64,000 nucleotides of DNA from Paenibacillus ottowii (GCF_006874425.1 NZ_VIJZ01000005.1:310001-374000), one strand, 5' to 3'. Shown: positions 28,633 to 37,690, numbered from the stretch's first letter. Translations and numbers: made by a program. The notes: generated by a model from the sequence alone, not told the origin.

Positions 28633-28676
28633 CCTTCGAGAGAGCGTATACAATTAGACAGAAGTATAGAGTTAAT

Positions 28677-29375
28677 CTATCTTTCAACGGAAAAACGATA
28701 TCCGATTCCCCAAACGGTTTTGATATATTTCGGATTCGTGGGATTTTCCTCAATTTTGGTGCGCAGGTGCCTGATATAAACCATAATCGTATTATTATCG
28801 ACAACCGTATCATTCCAGATGTTTTGATATAGCTGTTCTTTCGAGAAAACCTGATTGGGGTGTTCCATAAAAAATTTCATAAGTTGTAATTCTTTTGATG
28901 ACAACGCGATTTCTTGATTATTTTTTTGAAACGTAAAGGTATGATGATTGAATAGAAATGGTCCCAACGCAATGCGCGAAGCTTGTTGTTTTGATTCCTG
29001 AAGCTGGCGATATCTTTTAATCTGGTTCTTTACCTGAGCACAAAGCACAGGAGGACTAAACGGCTTGGTAATATAGGCATCTGCCCCAAGTCCAAGTCCA
29101 ATGATCTGATCTGTGTCTTCTTTTTTCCCGCTCAGAAAAATGATTGGCGTATGGATGCCCATATTACGTGATTGACCTAGCACATCATAGCCATCCATAT
29201 CTTCCATCATAATGTCCAAGAGGACGAGATCGAATGGTTCCTCGCTAATCATCCGCATCGCTTCCGTGCCATTTTCAGCCTGAAGCACAACCATCCCATC
29301 GGCTTCAAGAACTGTTTTAATCAATTTTCTAACAGCCCTTTCGTCATCAACGACCAATACTCTCGGTTTGCTCAT
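28677..29375 (-). CDS. OmpR/PhoB-type response regulator of the citrate cluster
   Basis: A 232-residue two-domain regulator. The receiver (1-120) has Asp10/Asp11, phosphoacceptor Asp54 (LLDIMM), Ser82 and Lys104. The DNA-binding winged helix (about 130-230) shows LSSKELQLMKFFMEHPNQVFS, the recognition helix VDNNTIMVYIRHLRTKI, and the closing VWGIGYRF. Complete and typical in length. It is the first gene of the citrate region and likely controls the transporter and lyase operons through the repeated 64-bp element (inference from position and from the TTAAA half-sites). Known citrate regulators of Klebsiella are of a different class (CitB, DpiA-like). Confidence 0.9.
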   Translation of the reverse strand: MSKPRVLVVDDERAVRKLIKTVLEADGMVVLQAENGTEAMRMISEEPFDLVLLDIMMEDMDGYDVLGQSRNMGIHTPIIFLSGKKEDTDQIIGLGLGADAYITKPFSPPVLCAQVKNQIKRYRQLQESKQQASRIALGPFLFNHHTFTFQKNNQEIALSSKELQLMKFFMEHPNQVFSKEQLYQNIWNDTVVDNNTIMVYIRHLRTKIEENPTNPKYIKTVWGIGYRFSVER

Positions 29376-29734
29376 TCTTCTTAGCCCATTCCTTTCTAAA
29401 AAGTCCTCCTACGAAAACCCTTTATATCAACACAAAAAACATAGCTTTACTATTTATAACCAACATTTTTCAGATATTTGCTATATAAATGAGTTTATTC
29501 TCGCTTCTCATGTTCACCTTTTAGTCTAGCATCATTTTAACTAATCCTATATGTTGTATGTCATACAAGTTAAAAAAACTAAATCCTTGTCAAATATCTT
29601 TGTAAATCCTTTTCATTAATATTTTGGAAAAAATTTTTATCTCACTTGTTGTTGTGAGTGAACATCTACCTCATGGTTCAGTGAAATTGATCTTCCCTGC
29701 CCTTTCATGAGGCAACAGCGATCGGAGGATCATA
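29376..29734 (-). promoter_or_regulatory. Upstream region of response regulator gene with palindrome
   Basis: This AT-rich spacer holds a perfect interrupted palindrome TTGTATG-T-CATACAA at 29554-29568. It also has a direct repeat of AAATCCTT at 29581 and 29604, each followed by similar bases. A TTGACA lies between them on the minus strand without a well-spaced -10. The left end also contains the regulator's ribosome site. No gene is seen. Confidence 0.45.
29628..29658 (-). terminator. Weak terminator after ABC exporter gene
   Basis: CTCAC (29641) and GTGAG (29654) form a short stem with an 8-nt loop, followed on the minus strand by ATAAAAATTTTTT. It is about 80 bp after the ABC gene. Confidence 0.45.
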
Positions 29735-31570
29735 TCACTCGCGCGGAGAAGCCTCTAAAGCTCCCACTTTTTCTCCGATCTCCACAAACTGCTTTTGAGC
29801 TAGCTCGCGGTACACCTGATGGGTCTCTAATAACTCGGTATGGGTTCCTGCACCAGTGACATTGCCCTTGTCCAACACAATAATTTGATCAGAGTGGACC
29901 ACCGTAGACAAACGGTGAGCAATGACAATTGTCGTGCGTCCTTCCATCAAGTTCGCCAGGGCCTTCTGCACCTCATGCTCGGATGAGCTGTCCAGGCTAG
30001 AGGTAGCCTCATCCAGCATGAGGATGTCAGGGCTGCGGAGAAGCGCACGCGCAATGGCGATCCGTTGACGCTGGCCGCCGGACAGTTTCATTCCCCGCTC
30101 CCCTACCTCCGTATCGTAACCTTGAGGCAGATCCATAATAAATGTATCCGCATACGCCATCATGGCGGCTCGTCTCACTTCGTCCAGATCGGCTTCGCGC
30201 CCCAAGCCATACGTAATATTATCTCTGACCGTTCCGGTCATCATTGAGCTTTCTTGCGATACATACCCAATTTTGGAGCGCCAGGAGGAAAGTGTATATG
30301 ATGATATCAGTTCGTCTCCATAACGAATTTCACCTGTATCTGGCACATAAAAGCGCTCCAACAATGAAAATAAGGTAGATTTCCCACTCCCACTCGGTCC
30401 CACGAAGGCTGTCGTTTGATTAGCTGGGATGACCAGGTTTGCCTGATGAAGAACCTCTTCACCTTCAGTATAGGAAAAAGCAACGTCATGAAACACAATA
30501 TCTCTGCTCTCTTTTGCCGCTTCCTGCTTCAACTCTAGCGGTTCCTCTTCATGGTCTAAAATAGTCTGAATCCGTTCCGTGGCTCCAACCACCTTTTGCA
30601 GACGTGAATACAAGGTCGTGAATTGGGCCATCGGTGTAATCACCTGAAATAGGAGTAGAATAAAAGCCACCAAGTCTCCCGCGGTCAGTACACCCGATGC
30701 GACGCGAACACCGCCAACACCCAATATAATAACCAGCACTGCAGTCAGCAAAAAGGTAGAAATCGGACCTACCAGAGCCAAAATACGTGACTCTTGCAAC
30801 CCGAAGCGGAACATACGGTAAATGCGATCTTCCCCAGCCTGTGCCTCTCTGCTTTCTGTTCCGTAGGCCTTAACCAGTCTGATTTCGCCGATCACCTGAC
30901 TCAATACTGAGGTCAGATCTGCCATCTCATCCTGCTGTTTTTTGGAGATACGATACATTTTTCTGCCTACCGGAAATAAAATTAGTGCTGTTAGCGGAAC
31001 AATGGTCAGAATAATGAGCGTCATCACCCAATCCAGATAAAATAACAACGCAATCCCACCAATAATCGCGATCACATTAGAGATCAGATTGACAAGATAT
31101 TCGGTAATTAAGTTCATAATCAGGCTTGTATCATTCGTGACGCGGCTCATCGTATCTCCTGATCGATTCCGGTCAAAGTATGGAATGGGTAGAGATAAAA
31201 TTTTATGCCATAAGCGTTTGCGCATATTAGCCACTATTTTATGCCCAGCGTAGTTCAACATATAGATGGAAACTGCCGAAGCCACCGCTTGAAGAACAAA
31301 AGCACCGATTAGACCGATAATGACCATACGATTTAGAGAAGAAAAGGTCAAACCATCGATCAACCCTTTGGTCATCATCGGTACGATTAAACCAGCGATC
31401 GTCTGAATCAGGGTCAGAATCAGGGCGATGATCAAAATGGCCTTGGGCGGATGCGCACTCGCAATTAATTTGATAAACCGACCCATACCAGCTTTATCCG
31501 GTATTTTACCCGACTTTTCCTTCATTTGGTCCTTCTGCTCATCTTGCTGCATATGTTGTTCTTTTTCCAT
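29735..31570 (-). CDS. ABC exporter, fused membrane and ATPase domains
   Basis: A 611-residue half-transporter of the type found in multidrug and lipid exporters (BmrA/LmrA-like). After a charged N-terminal stretch come six membrane helices (about 40-330). The nucleotide-binding domain follows with Walker A GPSGSGKST (about 395), Q-loop VSQESSMM, signature LSGGQRQRIA (about 497) and Walker B ILMLDEATSSLDS. All catalytic residues are present, so a homodimer is likely. The substrate is unknown. The ATG follows GAGGT. It has its own transcription unit between the citrate cluster and the purine permease gene, and nothing links it functionally to either. Confidence 0.92.
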   Translation of the reverse strand: MEKEQHMQQDEQKDQMKEKSGKIPDKAGMGRFIKLIASAHPPKAILIIALILTLIQTIAGLIVPMMTKGLIDGLTFSSLNRMVIIGLIGAFVLQAVASAVSIYMLNYAGHKIVANMRKRLWHKILSLPIPYFDRNRSGDTMSRVTNDTSLIMNLITEYLVNLISNVIAIIGGIALLFYLDWVMTLIILTIVPLTALILFPVGRKMYRISKKQQDEMADLTSVLSQVIGEIRLVKAYGTESREAQAGEDRIYRMFRFGLQESRILALVGPISTFLLTAVLVIILGVGGVRVASGVLTAGDLVAFILLLFQVITPMAQFTTLYSRLQKVVGATERIQTILDHEEEPLELKQEAAKESRDIVFHDVAFSYTEGEEVLHQANLVIPANQTTAFVGPSGSGKSTLFSLLERFYVPDTGEIRYGDELISSYTLSSWRSKIGYVSQESSMMTGTVRDNITYGLGREADLDEVRRAAMMAYADTFIMDLPQGYDTEVGERGMKLSGGQRQRIAIARALLRSPDILMLDEATSSLDSSSEHEVQKALANLMEGRTTIVIAHRLSTVVHSDQIIVLDKGNVTGAGTHTELLETHQVYRELAQKQFVEIGEKVGALEASPRE

Positions 31571-31607
31571 AAACCATCAACCTCGCTTCCTGTCTGACCA
31601 TTCTTGT

Positions 31608-31639
31608 TCAAACAACAACACCCGCGCTCAAGCGCGGGT
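31608..31639 (-). terminator. Terminator of purine permease gene
   Basis: ACCCGCGCT/AGCGCGGGT forms a 9-bp GC-rich hairpin (31620-31639). The minus strand continues GTTGTTGTTTG, a moderate T-rich tail. Confidence 0.65.
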
Positions 31640-31668
31640 ATGAACAGTACAATCTATCTTCGAGTTTA

Positions 31669-32967
31669 CTACACCAGGGAATGAAGCACAAAGTTAGCCA
31701 CAAACAGCACTGAAATGATATATAATGCGACTGGCACTTCCCTGCCCCGTCCTGCTGCCAGCTTGGCTACGGGGTATGCAATAAAACCAAATGCCATTCC
31801 ATCTACAATACTGTAAGTAAAGGGCATCATCACCATGATCAAAAACGCAGGAAACGATTCGGTAAAATCACTGAAATCCATTTCTCGCACATTTTGTACC
31901 ATTAAGCCCCCGATAATGATTAATACAGGCGCAATGGCACTGTCAGGAATATAAGCCAACAGTGGAATAAAGAAAAATGTCGCACCGAATAAAATTGCAG
32001 TTACCAGCGGTGTCATTCCCGAGCGTCCCCCTGCGGCAATACCAGCCGTCGATTCCGCAGCGGCTACTGCGGGACTGCTGCCCAGAATACCAGCAAAGAT
32101 ATTGGTGACAGCCAATACACGCAAACTGTTCTTAAAAGTATCCGGTCTTCCAATCATGTTGGTCTGTGCAGTAATCATTCCAACATTCTCGAACAACACA
32201 ATTAATAACAGCAAAAAAACAGCGATCCAAAAGGCTACCGAAACGATGCCTGAAAAGGAAAGCTCCCCAAACAATTGCCCGTATTGACGTACTGTTTCAG
32301 AGGTTCGCACCGCGCTTACTGGCTCTACAGCTCCCAGTATGTATGCAAGCCCGGTTCCTACCAAGATACTGATAAGCAAACCTCCCTGAACGTTGCGCAC
32401 AAATAATACAATCGCGAGCAACAATGTTACACAGGCTGTAATCACCTTGGGATCATTAAAATGACCAATAGCCACAAAAGTGGTTTGATGTGCAATCACA
32501 ATCCCGCTTTTTTGCAAGCCTATGAAGGTTAAAAACAGACCAATGCCGACCGTAATTCCATGCTGCAGATTGTGGGGAATCGCCTGACTTATTAGCTTGT
32601 ACAATGATGTAAATGCCACAATGGCGAATATCATCCCTGTGACAGCAACCACCATCAACGCTTCCTGCCAGCTCAGCTTCATGGAATGTACGAGCGTGTA
32701 CGTAAAAAAGGCATTAATCCCCATCCCTGGTACAACAACCATGGGAGACTTTCCGCCAAAAGCCATCAGCAGACAGCCGATAATGGACGTGAGCAGTGTC
32801 CCTAGCATCGCTCCTTGCAGCGGAATCCCTGCATCCGCCAAAATAGTTGCATTAACCATCACAATATATACAACAGAAAAATAAGAAATGGCACCCGCGG
32901 CCAATTCCTTTTTCCAATAGTGCTCAGGCTTAAAACCGAGACTTCTGGACCATAGTCCATCCTTCAT
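31669..32967 (-). CDS. AzgA-family purine permease (hypoxanthine/guanine type)
   Basis: A 432-residue transporter with about 12-14 membrane segments, of the AzgA branch of the nucleobase permeases (PbuG/PbuO in Bacillus). Typical features are SYFSVVYIVMVNATILADAG (about 32-51), VVPGMGINAFFTY (about 78-90) and the central AAAESTAGIAAGGRSGMTPL. ATG 32967 with GGAGG seven bases upstream is preferred. The open frame continues to TTG 33021, but that start has no ribosome site and lies against a terminator. Bacillus pbuG is controlled by a purine riboswitch; I could not find one here. Confidence 0.88.
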   Translation of the reverse strand: MKDGLWSRSLGFKPEHYWKKELAAGAISYFSVVYIVMVNATILADAGIPLQGAMLGTLLTSIIGCLLMAFGGKSPMVVVPGMGINAFFTYTLVHSMKLSWQEALMVVAVTGMIFAIVAFTSLYKLISQAIPHNLQHGITVGIGLFLTFIGLQKSGIVIAHQTTFVAIGHFNDPKVITACVTLLLAIVLFVRNVQGGLLISILVGTGLAYILGAVEPVSAVRTSETVRQYGQLFGELSFSGIVSVAFWIAVFLLLLIVLFENVGMITAQTNMIGRPDTFKNSLRVLAVTNIFAGILGSSPAVAAAESTAGIAAGGRSGMTPLVTAILFGATFFFIPLLAYIPDSAIAPVLIIIGGLMVQNVREMDFSDFTESFPAFLIMVMMPFTYSIVDGMAFGFIAYPVAKLAAGRGREVPVALYIISVLFVANFVLHSLV

Positions 32968-33021
32968 ACCAAAACCTCCAGCAAGTTGTTCAATCTGTTG
33001 CAGTAAGCTGCGTTTTTTCAA

Positions 33022-33078
33022 AACAAAAAGAGCTGTAGTCTACTGTGACACCAAGTGAAGTGATGCACAGAACTACAG
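33022..33078 (-). terminator. Terminator after tcdA, upstream of purine permease
   Basis: CTGTAGT (33078-33072) pairs with ACTACAG (33039-33033), with inner CTGTG/CACAG pairing. On the minus strand CTCTTTTTG follows. It ends the tcdA transcript or acts as a leader hairpin of the permease gene. Confidence 0.65.
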
Positions 33079-33139
33079 GTCTTAAAGGGAACACACACTA
33101 CTGTAATCTATGGGTGTACTGTCATGCTATTTTTCCAGC

Positions 33140-33889
33140 TTACACACCAGCGCGCTCTAACAAATCCTTCACGGCCACACTCACCATGATCAAGCCTACT
33201 ACCGGAGGTACATAAGCATTGCTTGCAGGCGGCTGCTTTGCTTTCCGAATTTCAGGCGCGTTGGCAGGTACAATTTTTTTGGTAATGTCTTCGCGCGGCT
33301 TCATTGGCTCCTCATCAGAGAATACAACCTTGACGCCTTTGGTAATCCCTTCCTTGCGTAGCTTGGTACGGATGACACGGGCAATCGGGTCCATTCTTGT
33401 CTGGGAAATATCAGCAACTTGAAAACGACTTGGGTCCATTTTGTTCGCAGCGCCCATGCTGGAAATCATCGGAATTCCCCGTTTCAAGCATTCCTTAATC
33501 AAATGGATTTTGTAAATAATCGTATCCGAAGCATCCAGCACATAATCCAGGTCGTACTTGAATAGCTCCTCATATGTTTCTTCTGTATAAAACATGTTCA
33601 GTGCAATCGCTTCACATTCAGGATTAATCAGCTTCACGCGCTCAACCATCAGATCAGCCTTTTTTTGCCCTACGGTCGTCGTCAGCGCATGAATTTGGCG
33701 ATTAATATTGGTAATGTCTACGACGTCCTTATCAATCAAGATAATACGTCCAACACCGGTCCGCGCCAGCGCTTCCACTGCAATCGAGCCGACACCGCCG
33801 ATACCCAATACAGCTACCGTGCTATTTTTCATAACCTCCAGACCTTCCGTCCCGATGGCCAGTTCCGTGCGTGAAAATTGATGCAGCAT
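33140..33889 (-). CDS. tcdA: tRNA threonylcarbamoyladenosine dehydratase TcdA (YrvM)
   Basis: An E1-like (ThiF/MoeB family) enzyme that uses ATP to cyclise t6A to ct6A at position 37 of ANN-decoding tRNAs. The 249-residue protein has GIGGVGSIAVEALARTGVG (about 29-47; ATP site), IDKDVVDITNINRQ (about 53-66) and the family-specific SSMGAANKMDP. The start ATG 33889 follows GGGAGGA. In B. subtilis yrvM lies beside aspS and hisS as it does here. It is separated from aspS by a long inverted repeat. Cytoplasmic. Confidence 0.93.
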   Translation of the reverse strand: MLHQFSRTELAIGTEGLEVMKNSTVAVLGIGGVGSIAVEALARTGVGRIILIDKDVVDITNINRQIHALTTTVGQKKADLMVERVKLINPECEAIALNMFYTEETYEELFKYDLDYVLDASDTIIYKIHLIKECLKRGIPMISSMGAANKMDPSRFQVADISQTRMDPIARVIRTKLRKEGITKGVKVVFSDEEPMKPREDITKKIVPANAPEIRKAKQPPASNAYVPPVVGLIMVSVAVKDLLERAGV

Positions 33890-33947
33890 ATGGTAATCCT
33901 CCCTTACTGGTTTAAACTCTATACTTGAATTCCACCGTACAAACCAC

Positions 33948-33978
33948 GAACCCATTACCCATAAAGGGTAACGGGTTC
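33948..33978 (-). terminator. Long hairpin between aspS and tcdA
   Basis: GAACCCATTACCC (33948-33960) pairs with GGGTAACGGGTTC (33966-33978), with one G-T mismatch and a 5-nt loop. The flanking T content is modest in both directions. It is either a weak terminator or an RNA-stability hairpin. Confidence 0.5.
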
Positions 33979-34040
33979 ACGGCATTTTATAATCTATTTA
34001 CATGCCAATAGAATGGCACCTGCAAGGTCCAACGTTTGTT

Positions 34041-35819
34041 TTAAGCTTTAGGCGCAACAGGCTTCGGTGCAAGACGAATATGAAGCTGGTCCAACTGAGC
34101 TTGATCCACTTCGGCTGGTGCATCCATAAGCAGGTCGGTTGCGCTGGCTGTTTTCGGGAATGCAATGGTTTCACGAAGATTTGTACGACCTGCAAGCAGC
34201 ATGACCAGACGGTCAAATCCGAAGGCAATACCGCCATGTGGAGGCGTACCATATTCGAAAGCATCCAGCAGATAGCCGAATTTATCCTTCACTTCTTCCG
34301 GCGGCAGGTTGAGCGCTTTGAACATTTTCTCCTGCACTTCACGTTTGAAAATACGCATCGAGCCGCCACCCACTTCGTAGCCGTTCAGCACGATATCGTA
34401 GGCCTGAGCACGAACTTGACCTGGATCTGTGTCCAAGAGGGCCAGATCTTCTTCCTTCGGACGAGTGAACGGATGGTGCTCCGCTACATAACGTTTTTGC
34501 TCTTCGTCATAGCCCAGAAGCGGGAAGTCTACGACCCAGGCAAATTTGAATTGGTTATCGTCGATGAGCCCCAAATGACGGCCAATTTTCAAACGAAGCG
34601 CGCCCAAAACATCGGCAACTACTTTTTTATTATCTGCAGAGAACAGCAATAGGTCGCCCTCTTCGGCTCCCGTACGCTCTTTAAGTGCCTCGATTTCTTC
34701 TGGGGTGAAGAATTTAACGATAGGCCCCTTGAATTCGCCTTCTTTCACTTGAATCCAAGCCAAGCCTTTAGCTCCATAACGTGCTGCAAAAGGACCCAGA
34801 TCGTCAATGTCCTTACGGCTCCATGTACCGCATCCTTTGGCATTAAGGACTTTAACTTCGCCACCCTTTTCAATTACGGAAGCAAATACTTTTACCCCAC
34901 TGGTTGCCACGATATCATTGACATTGATCAACTCCAGACCAAAACGCAGGTCAGGCTTGTCAGAACCATACTTGTCCATTGCCTCGGCATGTGTGATCCG
35001 TTGGAATGGGGTTTCCAGTTCTACCCCAATTGTTTCTTTGAACAACTTCACCATCAGACGCTCCATCATAGGCAGCAAGTCATCCTGTTGCATGAAGGAA
35101 GTCTCAATGTCGATCTGCGTAAATTCAGGCTGGCGGTCAGCACGCAAATCTTCATCACGGAAACAACGTGCAACTTGGTAGTAGCGCTCCAGGCCGCCCA
35201 CCATCAGCAATTGCTTGTACAATTGTGGCGATTGCGGCAAGGCAAAAAATTCGCCTTCATGCACTCGGCTAGGAACCAGATAGTCACGTGCGCCCTCTGG
35301 GGAACTTTTCGTCAAAATCGGTGTTTCCACTTCAATAAAATCTTCGCCGTCGAGGAAGTCGCGGAATACTTTTGCTGCTTTGGAACGCAGCTTCAATGTC
35401 TGATGCATTTCCGGACGACGCAGGTCCAGATAACGGTATTTCAAACGCAACGACTCGTCTACTTCTACGCCATCTTCAATGAAGAATGGAGGTGTTTTGG
35501 ATGCATTCAATACTTCGATTTCAGTAACACGTACTTCAATTTCACCTGTAGGCAGATTTGTATTGATTGTCTCTGCATCACGTTTGACAACGGTGCCAGT
35601 AACCTCAAGCACATATTCACTGCGGACACGGTCTGCAATTTGCAGTGCTTCACCGGAATAGGCCGGATTAAACACAATTTGTACAATTCCACTACGGTCA
35701 CGCAGGTCTATAAAAAGTACGCCCCCCAAATCACGACGGGTCTGTACCCAACCGTTCAATGTAACTGTTTCTCCGATATGCGCATGAGTCAATGCGCCGC
35801 ATTGATGACTCCTTTTCAT
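34041..35819 (-). CDS. aspS: Aspartyl-tRNA synthetase
   Basis: Charges tRNA-Asp. The 592-residue class II enzyme has the N-terminal OB anticodon-binding fold (about 15-110, with [18 protein letters not shown]), motif 2 with [16 protein letters not shown] (about 215-230) and the bacterial GAD insertion (about 300-420). Motif 3 is [12 protein letters not shown] (about 530-541). The start is ATG 35819 with AGGAG eight bases before. It lies 86 bp after hisS and is probably read from the hisS T-box promoter. Whether it charges Asn as well was not judged. Confidence 0.97.
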   Translation of the reverse strand: MKRSHQCGALTHAHIGETVTLNGWVQTRRDLGGVLFIDLRDRSGIVQIVFNPAYSGEALQIADRVRSEYVLEVTGTVVKRDAETINTNLPTGEIEVRVTEIEVLNASKTPPFFIEDGVEVDESLRLKYRYLDLRRPEMHQTLKLRSKAAKVFRDFLDGEDFIEVETPILTKSSPEGARDYLVPSRVHEGEFFALPQSPQLYKQLLMVGGLERYYQVARCFRDEDLRADRQPEFTQIDIETSFMQQDDLLPMMERLMVKLFKETIGVELETPFQRITHAEAMDKYGSDKPDLRFGLELINVNDIVATSGVKVFASVIEKGGEVKVLNAKGCGTWSRKDIDDLGPFAARYGAKGLAWIQVKEGEFKGPIVKFFTPEEIEALKERTGAEEGDLLLFSADNKKVVADVLGALRLKIGRHLGLIDDNQFKFAWVVDFPLLGYDEEQKRYVAEHHPFTRPKEEDLALLDTDPGQVRAQAYDIVLNGYEVGGGSMRIFKREVQEKMFKALNLPPEEVKDKFGYLLDAFEYGTPPHGGIAFGFDRLVMLLAGRTNLRETIAFPKTASATDLLMDAPAEVDQAQLDQLHIRLAPKPVAPKA

Positions 35820-35905
35820 AATACACACTCCTGTTTATGTTTAGTAGTTAATGCTATATGACAGCCAGAGGGAAGCTCCCCCTGACTGATGTTACATCCT
35901 GTTAT

Positions 35906-37150
35906 TTAACCTAGTTCTTCTACCAGCTGATCCAGCTTAATGGTACGTTGCTCACCGGTTTCCATGTTTTTCAGTGCAATTTCACCTTTAACAAGCTCAT
36001 CGTCACCCAGAATCGCTGTATATCTTGCTTTAAAGCGATCTGCCGATTTCATCTGCGCCTTCATTTTACGTCCCAGATAATCTCGCTCTGCGGAAAATCC
36101 AGCTTGCCGCAACTTGAACAGTTGCTTGGTTACTTCCGTTTCTGCTGCCTCACCCAACGCCACCATATAGATATCTAGCGGCTTGGCTTCGTTCAAGTTG
36201 ACTCCCTGATGCTCCAAGATCAGCTGAATTCGCTCCAGCCCGATACCAAAACCAATCCCCGGCTGGTCGGGTCCGCCCAGATCGCCAACCAATCCATTGT
36301 AGCGTCCGCCTCCACCAATCGTGTCAATAGCCCCAATTCCTTCGGCTTTGAATTCGAATGCTGTCAGCGTATAATAATCCAGCCCCCGTACCAAGCGGGG
36401 GTTCACTGTATATTCCACGCCCATCGCATCCAAATTTTGCTTTACTTTCTCAAAGTGCGTGCGGGATTCCTCATCCAAACTATCCAGAATGGAAGGTGCC
36501 CCGCCAAATTTGTCCTGATCATCTTTGCTATCCAGCACTCGCAGCGGATTACGCTCGATACGTGCTTGGCTTTCCTTGGTCAACGTATCCTTGATGGGCA
36601 TCAGGAAATCCACCAAATGCTGCCGATAAGCAGCACGGCTGGCAGCATTACCGACAGAGTTAATTTCTACCTGTACACCTTTCAAGCCCAGCTCACGGCA
36701 GAACTGGTACCCGAAAGCAATAACTTCTGCATCCAGCGCCGGGTCCATCGCCCCGAATGCTTCAATGCCAAATTGGTGAAACTGGCGCTGACGCCCAGCC
36801 TGTGGACGCTCATACCGGAACATCGGACCAATATAATACAGCTTGGTCACATCCGGCTCACCGTACAGCTTGTTCTCCACATAAGAGCGGACAACCCCTG
36901 CCGTTCCTTCCGGACGCAGCGTCATGCTCCGTTTGCCTTTATCCTCAAAAGTATACATTTCCTTTTCCACCACATCGGTCGTTTCACCCACACCCCGAAT
37001 GAACAAATTCGTTTGTTCAAACATCGGTGTACGGATCTCACGATAATTAAAGCGGCGGCTAATTTCGCGGGCTTTTTCCTCGACCACTTGCCATTTTTCA
37101 ACACTGCCTGGCAGCAAATCCTGTGTTCCCGTCGGTTTTTGAAAGGCCAT
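35906..37150 (-). CDS. hisS: Histidyl-tRNA synthetase
   Basis: Charges tRNA-His. The 414-residue class II enzyme has motif 1 (GETTDVVEKEMYTF region), motif 2 FRYERPQAGRQRQFHQFGIE (about 112-131), the histidine-specific signature LVRGLDYYTLTAFEF (about 258-272), and a C-terminal anticodon domain. ATG 37150 follows GGGGGG. It is first in the hisS-aspS operon, preceded by a T-box leader and a consensus promoter. Full length; sequence standard throughout. Confidence 0.97.
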   Translation of the reverse strand: MAFQKPTGTQDLLPGSVEKWQVVEEKAREISRRFNYREIRTPMFEQTNLFIRGVGETTDVVEKEMYTFEDKGKRSMTLRPEGTAGVVRSYVENKLYGEPDVTKLYYIGPMFRYERPQAGRQRQFHQFGIEAFGAMDPALDAEVIAFGYQFCRELGLKGVQVEINSVGNAASRAAYRQHLVDFLMPIKDTLTKESQARIERNPLRVLDSKDDQDKFGGAPSILDSLDEESRTHFEKVKQNLDAMGVEYTVNPRLVRGLDYYTLTAFEFKAEGIGAIDTIGGGGRYNGLVGDLGGPDQPGIGFGIGLERIQLILEHQGVNLNEAKPLDIYMVALGEAAETEVTKQLFKLRQAGFSAERDYLGRKMKAQMKSADRFKARYTAILGDDELVKGEIALKNMETGEQRTIKLDQLVEELG

Positions 37151-37218
37151 TAACGTATCCCCCCGTCGTTGTAGTTCTTATTGTGCGCTTTTCTACTTAC
37201 TCCAATTTCAATATAAAA

Positions 37219-37584
37219 CAAAAAATCCCTCGCCCTGTTAACATCAACAGGGACGAGGGATTGTCGTTTACAAACCACCCGTGGTACCACCCACATTCCG
37301 GAGTTACCCAGACACCCGCATAAGAATGACTTCGTGTCCGTCAGCATTGCGCTGACTCCGCTCATACGTATAACGCCCGTAACGCGCAGTACGGCTATTA
37401 TGCAGGGTAGTCTGCTGTTGGGCATATGTTATGCATTGCTCAGCAGAAATTCCTCATTGTTCGCCGCCTGTTCTCGGGGAGGTCATTCGTCCGCTCATCA
37501 AGGGAATTTTTACAGCCTGGAAATTCCTCTCTGCGCTTGTGGGTTCGGAGTACTTGGTCCCGTCATCAAATCATTTTTCATTAT
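37219..37584 (-). promoter_or_regulatory. T-box riboswitch leader of hisS-aspS
   Basis: On the minus strand the T-box core TGGGTGGTACCACG lies at 37293-37280. A strong terminator follows, pairing TCCCTCGTCCCTGTT with AACAGGGCGAGGGA (about 37262-37225) before TTTTTT. About 290 nt of folded leader precede the core, fitting the Stem I to III region. A CAC triplet near 37535 could be the His specifier, but the fold was not computed. Confidence 0.9.
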
Positions 37585-37590
37585 TTTATG

Positions 37591-37619
37591 ATTTTAATGA
37601 ACTGCTTCGACAAAGTCAA
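37591..37619 (-). promoter_or_regulatory. Promoter of hisS leader
   Basis: TTGACT (37619-37614), 17 bp, TAAAAT (37596-37591) on the minus strand. Transcription would start near 37584. Together with the leader and the next terminator this explains the 37151-37835 gap. Confidence 0.8.
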
Positions 37620-37650
37620 GAGATTCCTCCTAGAATCAGACAAATAAGTC

Positions 37651-37690
37651 TTATAAAAAGAAAATAACCTGCGGAAACGGTCCGCAGGTT
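37651..37690 (-). terminator. Terminator of stress-protein gene
   Basis: AACCTGCGGA (37666-37675) and TCCGCAGGTT (37681-37690) form a perfect 10-bp stem with a 5-nt loop. The minus strand continues ATTTTCTTTTTATAAG. Confidence 0.85.

Noticed and set aside
32968-33139. Possible 6S RNA or purine riboswitch in the tcdA-permease spacer
   Set aside because: Bacillus has a 6S RNA gene in this neighbourhood, but I could not see the long bulged rod or the purine-aptamer core. Only a terminator-like hairpin is clear.
33022-33139. Regarding the permease start at TTG 33021
   Set aside because: That codon abuts the T-run of a terminator and has no ribosome site; ATG 32967 behind GGAGG is better.
34749-35861. 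Long open frame of 370 codons on the plus strand
   Set aside because: It is fully antisense to aspS, which has complete domain structure. The frame has no ribosome site and a Cys/Gln/Phe-rich shadow composition.
36209-37153. Open frame of 314 codons on the plus strand
   Set aside because: Antisense to hisS and without recognisable domains; a codon-bias shadow.
37334-37667. Several short plus-strand frames
   Set aside because: They lie within the hisS T-box leader and its promoter on the opposite strand.
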